In this document: positions 1 to 12,400 of the stretch, piece after piece
How the letters are laid out: every line of letters starts with the position of its first letter
Numbering within the stretch: the first letter of the stretch is position 1
NCBI GenBank assembly: GCA_964017155.1
Contig: OZ024861.1
Span: 50,527,513 to 50,591,512 of the forward strand
Length of the DNA: 64,000 nt
Direction of reading: 5' to 3'
Source of the DNA: Oasisia sp. SBJ-2009
Lineage: Eukaryota; Annelida; Polychaeta; Sabellida; Siboglinidae
Made by a program: the position numbers and the translations under genes
The notes under the pieces: generated by a model
The model's database searches: none
Told to the model about the DNA's origin: nothing
The model's input: the letters and a program-made list of their open reading frames with translations, nothing else

Positions 1-245
1 CCCTAAAAATCAACAAAATTAACTATTCAACTATTTGTTTTTATTCACCTGCAAACATAATTGTTTTATGTAATCACACATGAGCTATTCATAACTTATT
101 TCAAAAGTAAAACATGGGTGACATAATGTCGACATATGTACAGTAACTATGACAGAACTTCACACAAGACATACAACCAATACTGGCCACTGCTGACTAC
201 TGCTGACCACTGCTGACCATTGCTGACAGCTGTGTTTGTGTGCAG

Positions 246-409
246 GGTTTCAAGCCCAGCTCGGGCACGGTGCAGGAGCTGAACTTCCGCAGCAGTAAGA
301 ACGTGTGGGGCTACTTCTCCGTGGCGGCCTCTGGCGGGTTGCACGAGTTCGCTGACTCACAGTTCGGTCACTGCTTCTCCTGGGGCGAGGACAGGGAGAG
401 CGCGAGAGA
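246..409 (+). CDS. ACC: ACC exon 1 of window: end of biotin carboxylase domain
   Basis: Residues 1-54, phase 0 in and phase 2 out. Reads [25 protein letters not shown] and [19 protein letters not shown], the biotin carboxylase C-terminal subdomain and one of the most conserved stretches of eukaryotic ACC. Acceptor tgtgtgcag, donor GTGAGT at 410. Confidence 0.95.
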
Positions 410-3400
410 GTGAGTACACACTGTATTGCTCCATCGTACTGTGTGTTTGATGTACAATGAATGTTAATGAGTGACAGATGTTTGGGGGAGACAGCGACAT
501 ATGTTATTAGTATTATTTAGACAGTTTTTCTCTCAAGAATTTATGTTTTTCCCATTTGATTATTTTGGTGGCATCTCGCAGTTTTCTTCTGCTGAATGAT
601 TTTCATGGTCGTGTCACATGACCTACATCATGTGACACAAGCTGGAGCGTGACTGACGGGAGTTCCTGTCCAATGTCTCTGTTCAGTGTCAGCATCTTCG
701 AGGCCAAGGATTTTTACATAAACACCAGTTGAACACAGGCCAACAGTGTTCAGTGAGGGATGTACAAATTTTAGACCTTGGTGAGAACTGGCATAGGAGA
801 AAAATCAAAGTCTAAATTATATACAGAGATAACTTTAAAAACAGTATTCACAGCATAATAAATGACAGATATCAATGTTTTATGGGGGTGATTTACCATT
901 CAGACAACTGGGAGTGGAGTTGTGAGGATTAATAAATGTAATTGATAAATATGCATTATTCGGGTATTTGCCTGTTTTTGTGAATTATCCATATCAGAAT
1001 TTAATTTGAGTCTCATACAAATGAAGCTACATACAGACTTTTAAACTCACCTTTAGATAAGATAATATTTTATCCACTTTAATTGTGTGATTTTGCTATG
1101 GCAAAATTAGCCAGATATTACCAGATGTTGTCAAACATTTTGTTGCAACACATATGTTTGTGTCACCCTCTAGAAACATGGTGATTGCACTGAAGGAACT
1201 GTCGATTCGTGGAGACTTCCGAACGACAGTCGAGTATCTCGTGAAACTTCTGGAGACAGAAAAGTTCCAGACTAACACCATCAACACTGGTTGGTTGGAC
1301 CACCTCATCTCTGAGAAAGTGCAGGTTAGTAGCACATTCCGTTGTTGTCAACTCTTGTTATTCCACTTGAGTGTCCAGGCTGCAGGAAGACATTTTGAAA
1401 TTGTCTCCGTTCACGCAAAGTCAACATCTGAGGTGGAAGTAATGAAATGAGTCCAAGGTTAAAAAATTATGTATGTATCATATAAAAATGATAATCGTTG
1501 TCATTGTTCAGTAATTTGTGCAGCAATTTGATCTGTTCACAGATGTAAAATTTTCACCTTTAAACAGCTGCATAACTGCTGGTGTTTTGTAGTTGATTCA
1601 TTGGCTCATTTTTCTATATCCATTACTCTGTCTAGAACGTAGGTAATGTTCAAGAGGCAGGCAGTAGTTGGTGTTCTGTCTGTTGTAGGTGGAGAAGCCA
1701 GACATCATGTTGTCAGTCATCTGTGCCTCACTTCACATCGCAGATCAGAAGATACTTGACAACTTCCAGACATTCCAGAGCTCCCTAGAGAGGTCTGTTG
1801 ATGCTGCCATGTTGTCTTACAATATAACTTATACAAGAGTCTTATTGCTCAGTGCATCCGTGCCTTGGAGGCAGCCGTCTAGTTTCCACCTTCAGCATTG
1901 GAGAATTGAAACCAGTTCAAGCTGCAAAACCATCAACAGTCATTAGTGGAATTTGTGATTTTATGTTGTTGTTATCGATACAGTTGTTTGATTTGGATTT
2001 TTCGACTAGAATTTTTTGTCGATATTGCATTTTTAAGAAGAAAGTATACATTTGTAAATATATTAAGGTAAATTATATTTTAACATGGTTCATTAAAGAA
2101 TGTTTAGCTAATCGGTGTCTTAGATTAGGTAGTGTGTATAAATGTACAGTTATTCATACTTTGACCTTTGACCCCACAGAGGGCAGAGTCTGCCGGCCAC
2201 TGAACTGACCAACACAGTGGACGTCGAACTCATCCACGAGTGCTGCAAGTACAAGCTGCAGGTTGTTGTTTCTGCCATGTCATCTTTTTGTATTATTTAG
2301 CACAGTTTTCCCAATTCCATTTCACACCTGTTCGCATTTTTCAAAGCACTGTTTTGTAGACTTGATGTGTCGACGTCATTCCAGTTTGTTGATCATCTCG
2401 TCTGTGTAGTGTTAGTTTATCAGCCTCATTCATATAATGATGATAATTGTTTACAGTATATCAGTGTAATCTAGTCCGTGTTGTTTGGGTGACATACTTG
2501 TGTGTTCTGTTTGGAGAACAAGTGAATTATGTATCAGGTGTCACCTGATGACAAAGACTTATTAATTATAGTTATTTTGGGCACCGTCTGAATGTGCTGT
2601 TGTTGTAGGTGACCAAGTCAAGTCCCACTGGATATTTCCTCACAACAAATGACTCCAGTATCGACGTTGAGGTCCACAGGTTCGTCATCTCCCTCACTCT
2701 CTCCCTCACTCTCTCCCTCACTCTCCCTCACTCCCTCCCTCCCTTCCCCCTCCCTTCCCCCTCCCTTCCCCCTCCCTTCCCCCTCCCTTCCCCCTCCCTT
2801 CCCCCTCCCTTCCCCCTCCCTTCCCCCTCCCTTCCCCCTCCCTTCCCCCTCCCTTCCCCCTCCCTTCCCCCTCCCTTCCCCCTCCCTTCCCCCTCCCTCC
2901 CTAGATACTCCTGGTACAGCCCCCGCTGTATCTACATATTTTTATTACAATATTGTATCACTACGTAGCAAGGTCTTACATCTGACACTGACACAATTCC
3001 CTCCCACACCCGTGATAAGCCGCTGTCTCACCAGTTCTTCTCTGCACAGTTTGTTTTTGTCCTGCCTGTAGACTGAGTGACGGGGGCCTGCTGCTGGCCC
3101 TAGATGGCTCCAGCTACACCACCTACATGCGCGAGGAGGTGTCCAGTTACCGCATCGTCATTGGCAACAAGACGTGTGTGTTCGAGAAAGAGAACGACCC
3201 AACAGCATTGAGGTAGATACTGCCTGTCCAGTTCTCAAGATTTCATGTTTGTCTCATTGTATATGGTCTTGAATGTGTTCCTGTAAAATTGTAGCTACTT
3301 AACACAGTGTCATGTGGTAACTTTCTGAAGGTGCAGTTTATTATGCATAACAATAATGTACTCACAACATCTGCATCTGTTGATGAAACAGTGTAATTCA

Positions 3401-6400
3401 AACAAAAATTCTGCCAACATGTTATACAATTCAGTAAATACCAAAATGCATATGTGGATAATTTTTTTATGCATAAAACTATCATAATAACTCATCATTA
3501 TCTGAACAAGATTTGACTTGACAAAAATGTATTAACAGCAATTCCAGGATTCTGTAAAAGGGGCGTGGTGATTGTTCTGATATGTAATTGTTTCATGTTG
3601 CTAATTTAGAAACTGTTTGGTTTCCCAGGGCTCCCTCTACTGGCAAGCTGATCAACTTCCTGGTTGAGGACGGGGGCCACGTGTGCACGGGAGATGTGTA
3701 TGCGGAGATAGAGGTGATGAAGATGGTGATGGAGCTGAAGGTGGAGGAGAACGGATGGTGAGTAGCGCTGTCATGTGAACATGTGTCAGGTTTTACAAAT
3801 GTGTCGTCGTGACAAGCTCGTCATAGCTGCAAGTATAATCGTTTTTCAATTATTTGACCACTGTAGACAGTAAAGTGACACAAAAAATTGATTTAGTATT
3901 GAAAATTAAACTTGCATGTCTTAGCATGTATGTGTAGGGGTAGCGTGTGTATGTGTGTAGGGGTGTCTGTGTATGTGTAAGGGGTGTATGGGGTGAGTGT
4001 ATGTTTAGGGGTGTAAATGTATGTATGTGTATGTGTATTGCCAGGGTATAAATTAATGATATCTAAAATTAATCTACTGTTATTTGTTTCTGTTGCATAA
4101 CATGTGAAAGTACCTGTTACATGAAGAGTTATCAGTTATATCAAATTCTTTGACAGATGTGCACTGTTAAATAGTTACTTGAGGTTCTCTATCACTTGTT
4201 TTCTCTCCACCCTTTCTCTGGTGGACTTGGATGTGATCTGACTACACTGTTAGGAGAGTTAGGAGAGTTAGGAGAGTTGTGTGGTGAAGTGGACGTACTG
4301 TGACCTGTGTTTGTCTGTAGTGTCCACTACGTGAAGCGGCCGGGTGTGTCGCTGGACGCTGGCTGCATCATTGCTCACCTCAAACTGGACGACCCGAGTC
4401 GCGTTCAGAGGGTGAGTACTGAGTAGTGGACAGGGGATTATCCGGGGTGACAGGATAATAGAAATGAGCAAGTTAAGGGGTTAGTAGGGTGTGATGAGAA
4501 TGGGGTAAACTGCTGGAGAACAGGGTAATAAGTGTGAGTAGGTTGAATGGGTGAGTAGAACTGGGTAAACTGACAGAGGACAGGGTAACAGGAGTTAGCT
4601 GGTTGTAGGGGTCATTGCCTGGAGGGCAATGGATAGACAGGGAAGGGAGGGAGAAAGAAGATGGGGAGGGAAATTGAGGAAGGGAGGGAGAAAGGGGAAG
4701 GGAGGGAAAAGGAGGGAGAAAGGGTAAGGGAGGGAGAATGGGTAAGGGAGGGAGAATGGGTAAGGGAGGGAGAATGGGTAAGGGAGGGAGAATGGGTAAG
4801 GGAGGGAGAAAGGGGAAGGGATGGAGAATGGATAAGGGAGGGAGAATGGGTAAGGGAGGGAGAATGGATAAGGGAGGGAGAATGGGTAAGGGAGGGAGAA
4901 TGGGTAAGGGAGGGAGAATGGATAAGGGAGGGAGAATGGGTAAGGGAGGGAGAATGGGTAAGGGAGGGAGAATGGGTAAGGGAGGGAGAATGGATAAGGG
5001 AGGGAGAATGGGTAAGGGAGGGAGAATGGGTAAGGGAGGGAGAATGGATAAGGGAGGGAGAATGGGTAAGGGAGGGAGAATGGGTAAGGGAGGGAGAATG
5101 GATAAGGGAGGGAGAATGGGTAAGGGAGGGAGAATGGATAAGGGAGGGAGAATGGGTAAGGGAGGGAGAATGGGTAAGGGAGGGAGAATGGATAAGGGAG
5201 GGAGAATGGGTAAGGGAGGGAGAATGGATAAGGGAGGGAGAATGGGTAAGGGAGGGAGAATGGGTAAGGGAGGGAGAATGGATAAGGGAGGGAGAATGGG
5301 TAAGGGAGGGAGAATGGATAAGGGAGGGAGAATGGATAAGGGAGGGAGAATGGGTAAGGGAGGGAGAATGGGTAAGGGAGGGAGAATGGATAAGGGAGGG
5401 AGAATGGGTAAGGGAGGGAGAATGGATAAGGGAGGGAGAATGGGTAAGGGAGGGAGAATGGATAAGGGAGGGAGAATGGGTAAGGGAGGGAGAATGGATA
5501 AGGGAGGGAGAATGGATAAGGGAGGGAGAATGGGTAAGGGAGGGAGAATGGGTAAGGGAGGGAGAATGGGTAAGGGAGGGAGAATGGGTAAGGGAGGGAG
5601 AATGGGTAAGGGAGGGAGAATGGGTAAGGGAGGGAGAATGGGTAAGGGAGGGAGAATGGGTAAGGGAGGGAGAATGGATAAGGGAGGGAGAATGGGTAAG
5701 GGAGGGAGAATGGGTAAGGGAGGGAGAATGGGTAAGGGAGGGAGAATGGGTAAGGGAGGGAGAATGGGTAAGGGAGGGAGAATGGGTAAGGGAGGGAGAA
5801 TGGGTAAGGGAGGGAGAATGGATAAGGGAGGGAGAATGGGTAAGGGAGGGAGAATGGATAAGGGAGGGAGAATGGGTAAGGGAGGGAGAATGGGTAAGGG
5901 AGGGAGAATGGGTAAGGGAGGGAGAATGGGTAAGGGAGGGAGAATGGGTAAGGGAGGGAGAATGGATAAGGGAGGGAGAATGGGTAAGGGAGGGAGAATG
6001 GATAAGGGAGGGAGAATGGATAAGGGAGGGAGAATGGGTAAGGGAGGGAGAATGGGTAAGGGAGGGAGAATGGGTAAGGGAGGGAGAATGGGTAAGGGAG
6101 GGAGAATGGATAAGGGAGGGAGAATGGGTAAGGGAGGGAGAATGGATAAGGGAGGGAGAATGGGTAAGGGAGGGAGAATGGATAAGGGAGGGAGAATGGA
6201 TAAGGGAGGGAGAATGGGTAAGGGAGGGAGAATGGGTAAGGGAGGGAGAATGGGTAAGGGAGGGAGAATGGGTAAGGGAGGGAGAATGGGTAAGGGAGGG
6301 AGAATGGGTAAGGGAGGAGAATGGGTAAGGGAGGGAGAATGGGTAAGGGAGGGAGAATGGGTAAGGGAGGGAGAATGGATAAGGGAGGGAGAATGGGTAA

Positions 6401-9400
6401 GGGAGGGAGAATGGGTAAGGGAGGGAGAATGGGTAAGGGAGGGAGAATGGGTAAGGGAGGGAGAATGGGTAAGGGAGGGAGAATGGGTAAGGGAGGGAGA
6501 ATGGGTAAGGGAGGGAGAATGGATAAGGGAGGGAGAATGGGTAAGGGAGGGAGAATGGATAAGGGAGGGAGAATGGGTAAGGGAGGGAGAATGGGTAAGG
6601 GAGGGAGAATGGGTAAGGGAGGGAGAATGGGTAAGGGAGGGAGAATGGATAAGGGAGGGAGAATGGGTAAGGGAGGGAGAATGGATAAGGGAGGGAGAAT
6701 GGGTAAGGGAGGGAGAATGGGTAAGGGAGGAGAATGGGTAAGGGAGGGAGAATGGATAAGGGAGGGAGAATGGGTAAGGGAGGGAGAATGGGTAAGGGAG
6801 GGAGAATGGGTAAGGGAGGGAGAATGGGTAAGGGAGGGAGAATGGATAAGGGAGGGAGAATGGGTAAGGGAGGGAGAATGGATAAGGGAGGGAGAATGGG
6901 TAAGGGAGGGAGAATGGGTAAGGGAGGGAGAATGAAGGGAGGGAGAATGGATAAGGGAGGGAGAATGGGTAAGGGAGGGAGAATGGGTAAGGGAGGGAGA
7001 ATGGGTAAGGGAGGGAGAATGGGTAAGGGAGGGAGAATGGATAAGGGAGGGAGAATGGGTAAGGGAGGGAGAATGGATAAGGGAGGGAGAATGGGTAAGG
7101 GAGGGAGAATGGGTAAGGGAGGGAGAATGGGTAAGGGAGGGAGAATGGGTAAGGGAGGGAGAATGGGTAAGGGAGGGAGAATGGGTCAGGGAGGGAGAAT
7201 GGGTAAGGGAGGGAGAATGGATAAGGGAGGGAGAATGGGTAAGGGAGGGAGAATGGGTAAGGGAGGGGAATGGGTAAGGGAGGGAGAATGGGTAAGGGAG
7301 GGAGAATGGGTAAGGGAGGGAGAATGGGTAAGGGAGGGAGAATGGGTAAGGGAGGGAGAATGGATAAGGGAGGGAGAATGGGTAAGGGAGGGAGAATGGA
7401 TAAGGGAGGGAGAATGGGTAAGGGAGGGAGAATGGGTAAGGGAGGGAGAATGGGTAAGGGAGGGAGAATGGGTAAGGGAGGGAGAATGGGTAAGGGAGGG
7501 AGAATGGATAAGGGAGGGAGAATGGGTAAGGGAGGGAGAATGGATAAGGGAGGGAGAATGGATAAGGGAGGGAGAATGGGTAAGGGAGGGAGAATGGGTA
7601 AGGGAGGGAGAATGGGTAAGGGAGGGAGAATGGGTAAGGGAGGGAGAATGGATAAGGGAGGGAGAATGGGTAAGGGAGGGAGAATGGATAAGGGAGGGAG
7701 AATGGGTAAGGGAGGGAGAATGGATAAGGGAGGGAGAATGGATAAGGGAGGGAGAATGGGTAAGGGAGGGAGAATGGGTAAGGGAGGGAGAATGGGTAAG
7801 GGAGGGAGAATGGGTAAGGGAGGGAGAATGGGTAAGGGAGGGAGAATGGGTAAGGAGGAGAATGGGTAAGGGAGGGAGAATGGGTAAGGGAGGGAGAATG
7901 GATAAGGGAGGGAGAATGGGTAAGGGAGGGAGAATGGGTAAGGGAGGGAGAATGGGTAAGGGAGGGAGAATGGGTAAGGGAGGGAGAATGGGTAAGGGAG
8001 GGAGAATGGGTAAGGGAGGGAGAATGGGTAAGGGAGGGAGAATGGATAAGGGAGGGAGAATGGGTAAGGGAGGGAGAATGGATAAGGGAGGGAGAATGGG
8101 TAAGGGAGGGAGAATGGGTAAGGGAGGGAGAATGGGTAAGGGAGGGAGAATGGGTAAGGGAGGGAGAATGGATAAGGGAGGGAGAATGGGTAAGGGAGGG
8201 AGAATGGATAAGGGAGGGAGAATGGGTAAGGGAGGGAGAATGGGTAAGGGAGGGAGAATGGGTAAGGGAGGGAGAATGGATAAGGGAGGGAGAATGGGTA
8301 AGGGAGGGAGAATGGGTAAGGGAGGGAGAATGGGTAAGGGAGGGAGAATGGGTAAGGGAGGGAGAATGGATAAGGGAGGGAGAATGGGTAAGGGAGGGAG
8401 AATGGATAAGGGAGGGAGAATGGGTAAGGGAGGGAGAATGGGTAAGGGAGGGAGAATGGGTAAGGGAGGGAGAATGGATAAGGGAGGGAGAATGGGTAAG
8501 GGAGGGAGAATGGGTAAGGGAGGGAGAATGGGTAAGGGAGGGAGAATGGGTAAGGGAGGGAGAATGGATAAGGGAGGGAGAATGGGTAAGGGAGGGAGAA
8601 TGGATAAGGGAGGGAGAATGGGTAAGGGAGGGAGAATGGGTAAGGGAGGGAGAATGGGTAAGGGAGGGAGAATGGATAAGGGAGGGAGAATGGATAAGGG
8701 AGGGAGAATGGGTAAGGGAGGGAGAATGGGTAAGGGAGGGAGAATGGGTAAGGGAGGGAGAATGGGTAAGGGAGGGAGAATGGGTAAGGGAGGGAGAATG
8801 GGTAAGGGAGGGAGAATGGATAAGGGAGGGAGAATGGGTAAGGGAGGGAGAATGGATAAGGGAGGGAGAATGGGTAAGGGAGGGAGAATGGGTAAGGGAG
8901 GGAGAATGGGTAAGGGAGGGAGAATGGGTAAGGGAGGGAGAATGGATAAGGGAGGGAGAATGGGTAAGGGAGGGAGAATGGATAAGGGAGGGAGAATGGG
9001 TAAGGGAGGGAGAATGGGTAAGGGAGGGAGAATGGGTAAGGGAGGGAGAATGGATAAGGGAGGGAGAATGGGTAAGGGAGGGAGAATGGGTAAGGGAGGG
9101 AGAATGGGTAAGGGAGGGAGAATGGGTAAGGGAGGGAGAATGGATAAGGGAGGGAGAATGGGTAAGGGAGGGAGAATGGATAAGGGAGGGAGAATGGGTA
9201 AGGGAGGGAGAATGGGTAAGGGAGGGAGAATGGGTAAGGGAGGGAGAATGGATAAGGGAGGGAGAATGGGTAAGGGAGGGAGAATGGGTAAGGGAGGGAG
9301 AATGGGTAAGGGAGGGAGAATGGGTAAGGGAGGGAGAATGGATAAGGGAGGGAGAATGGGTAAGGGAGGGAGAATGGATAAGGGAGGGAGAATGGGTAAG

Positions 9401-12400
9401 GGAGGGAGAATGGGTAAGGGAGGGAGAATGGGTAAGGGAGGGAGAATGGGTAAGGGAGGGAGAATGGGTAAGGGAGGGAGAATGGGTAAGGGAGGGAGAA
9501 TGGGTAAGGGAGGGAGAATGGGTAAGGGAGGGAGAATGGGTAAGGGAGGGAGAATGGGTAAGGGAGGGAGAATGGATAAGCAGAGTCAGAGAAGATGAGA
9601 GTGAGAGATGGTGACTGTCACGATGTCACATCATTTAATGGTCGTGTGTCTTCTCTTCTGTTGAATCTTTCAAGAAGTAACCACCACCGACCACCACACA
9701 CACACACACGCACGCACGCACGCACACACACACACACACATGCACACACAGAGTGGGCCACGAGTAGGTTGACACTGGAGACATCAGCTCAATCTCACTG
9801 AGCACTCTTTCATCATCAACTTATTTATAGGTGCACCTGTTGTCACTGACACATGTTGACGTGGCTCCCTCTGTTGGCAGGCGGAGAACTTCCTGGGCGT
9901 GTTACCGTTGATAACGAGTCCCCCGATACACGGGGACCGTCTCCACCAAGTCTTCTACAACACGATGTCTTTCCTCGAGAATGTCTTGTCCGGATACACT
10001 CTGCCAAATCCTTACTATAAGGATCGACTCCACAGAGCCGTGGACACGCTGATGAAGTCGCTGCGTGACCCGGCGCTGCCTCTCTTTGAGATGCAGGTGG
10101 GTGAATGTAGGATTAGATGTATCGATTGCAAACCTGTGTGAGGAAGTTGTTTGATGAAATAATTCCTTGTTCCTGTCAGAATCTGTTATCCAATTTAAAG
10201 TGGTTTGTAGCATTTATTTTTAAACGATTTTATGCAGACTGAGTTATTTTGAACTGAAGATATATTGTAAAGATGAAACTGAGTGCACAAGTGAACAAAT
10301 GTTGCAGTTATGTAAGGATTGGTAGTTATGACACGGGGGGAGGACATTTTCATTTAGTTCAGCCGTCTGTCTCATGGACATGTTCAGATATGCTGGTCAT
10401 ATGGACATGTATAATTAGGAGGTGGTGTTGAAATAGCGAAGTCACCACAGCCTGCAGGAAATACAAAAAAGATACCATATTTAGAATTGACACTACAAAT
10501 GAATAGATAGTAACTCTCTGTAGTGCCTCAGATGCTGGATAGCATCAATCACAGCCCGAAGAAATGTACAATTTATGATGCAGTGTATATGACTGTTTTC
10601 TACAGTTCGTGGTGCTTGTAGATGACTGTGTGTTCTCTCTGTGTCAGGAGCTGATAGCCATGATATCAGGCCGAGTGCCTGCTGAGGTGGAGAAGGACAT
10701 TCGCAAGTTGATGGCCACCTACGCCAGTAACATCACGTCAGTGCTCTGCCAGTTCCCCAGTCAACAGGTGAGTCGACTGAGCTACTCAAGTACTCAGGTA
10801 TCATTGGGTATTGCTGTATTTTCATTGCAGTTGTTGTTTTTCAATTTGTTTGAGCTGAGTCGCCTGTTACGGGTTTAAATCAGTTCTGATCCCCAGTAGA
10901 CACACAGGGTGTGGGGTATTTCTGTCTAGCAAGACATGAGCCCCTCAAGGCGTTTTGGGGTGGATAAATGCTCATCATAGCCATACACTTAATAGGTGTG
11001 CATATATTCTGTAATTTATTGCACACCTTCACCCAAGAGAACCTGTGTTCAGAACATGTTCTGCCATTTTGAACGTTTGGCAAGTTAATTCACTCTGTTG
11101 CACCGGTTCATTCAGCCATATGAAGAAGTGACTGACAGTTGTGTATTTATATTTCTGTGTGGCTTAGTTGCTTCATGGCTGAATGCTTGAAGTCAAGAAT
11201 GTGCTCAACTGAATATGTCTGCCAGGGGGTAAATTGTATAGGGCCTCAAATACCCCTAGGTACTGAGTACTTGACTATGTAAGAACTCACCTTCACCCTG
11301 TTACAGATTGCCAACATCGTGGACATGCACGCTGCAAAACTGACAAAACGAGCTGAGCGAGATGTGTTCTTCATCACTACGCAGGGCATTGTCCAGCTCG
11401 TCCAGAGGTCAGTCCACAACTTGTCTGGTGGTCATTTAGTCAAGCTGATTGCCTGAATATATTTGCTGCAATAAACCAGTGTAGTAGGGTCATTGTGTTG
11501 CAAAAAATGTCAGCACGTTTGGATATATATTGTTTAAAATTTACTGCAAACCAAATGCTTATAATTTCACCTACAATTTGTTAAACATAATTTTGGAAAT
11601 AAATCATGGCAATAACCTCATACTATTTTGTTTATTCGTGTACTTATCATTTGTTTGCAGTGGTAGTTATTATTGTTGTTGATAAGAAATCCCACAGTCT
11701 TGATAAGACAATATGGCTGACTGTGACATCTTTCTTGAGTTAGCTCCTGTGTTGTTGTAGGTATCGCAACGGTATCCGAGGCCACATGAAGAATGTTGTA
11801 CAAGAACTGCTCAAGCAATACCTGGCTGTCGAGATGCAGTTCCAACACGGTGAGTCGCAAATTCTCTCTCGCTGCTGTTCATCGTATTCAGTGATGGTGT
11901 TAATGTAGACTGGTGTCTTGTGTTTCATTCGTTGGTGAGAGGTCAGTCCGATTTGTGCAACAAAGTGGTCAAAGCTTATGCTACAGTCATCTCAGACTAC
12001 AGTAGTTGGACAGGCCATGCACACTGCAGCTGAGTGGTAGATCAGACAGTTTTACCCTGATATTCAGGCACACAGCCAGCCAAAGAAATCAGTCCATGGA
12101 TTCATAACAATGAGCAGGTTTTGCAGACTGTTTGCTACATGAAATGCCATGAATGTAGTTAAGTGGAAACACTGACATTTACCCAGAAACAACTGCTTGA
12201 ACACGAGGAATCAAATTGTATGACACATGTCTGTGGGTGTGTTGTAGGTCAGTATGACACCTGTCTGTGGGTGTGTTGTAGGTCAGTATGACACCTGTCT
12301 GTGGGTGTGTTGTAGGTCAGTATGACACCTGTCTGTGGGTGCGTTGTAGGTCAGTATGACACCTGTCTGTGGGTGTGTTGTAGGTCAGTATGACACCTGT

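Noticed and set aside
1096..1351. Minus-strand ORFs over ACC exon 2, and similar antisense ORFs over other exons
   Set aside because: They are shadows of the plus-strand exons, with no independent coding evidence.
4661..9598. Very long ORFs of 200-954 codons made of EWVREG or MGKGGR repeats
   Set aside because: They are the 18-bp minisatellite read in open frames, change identity at single-base indels, and lie between ACC exons 8 and 9. No non-repeat coding sequence is attached.
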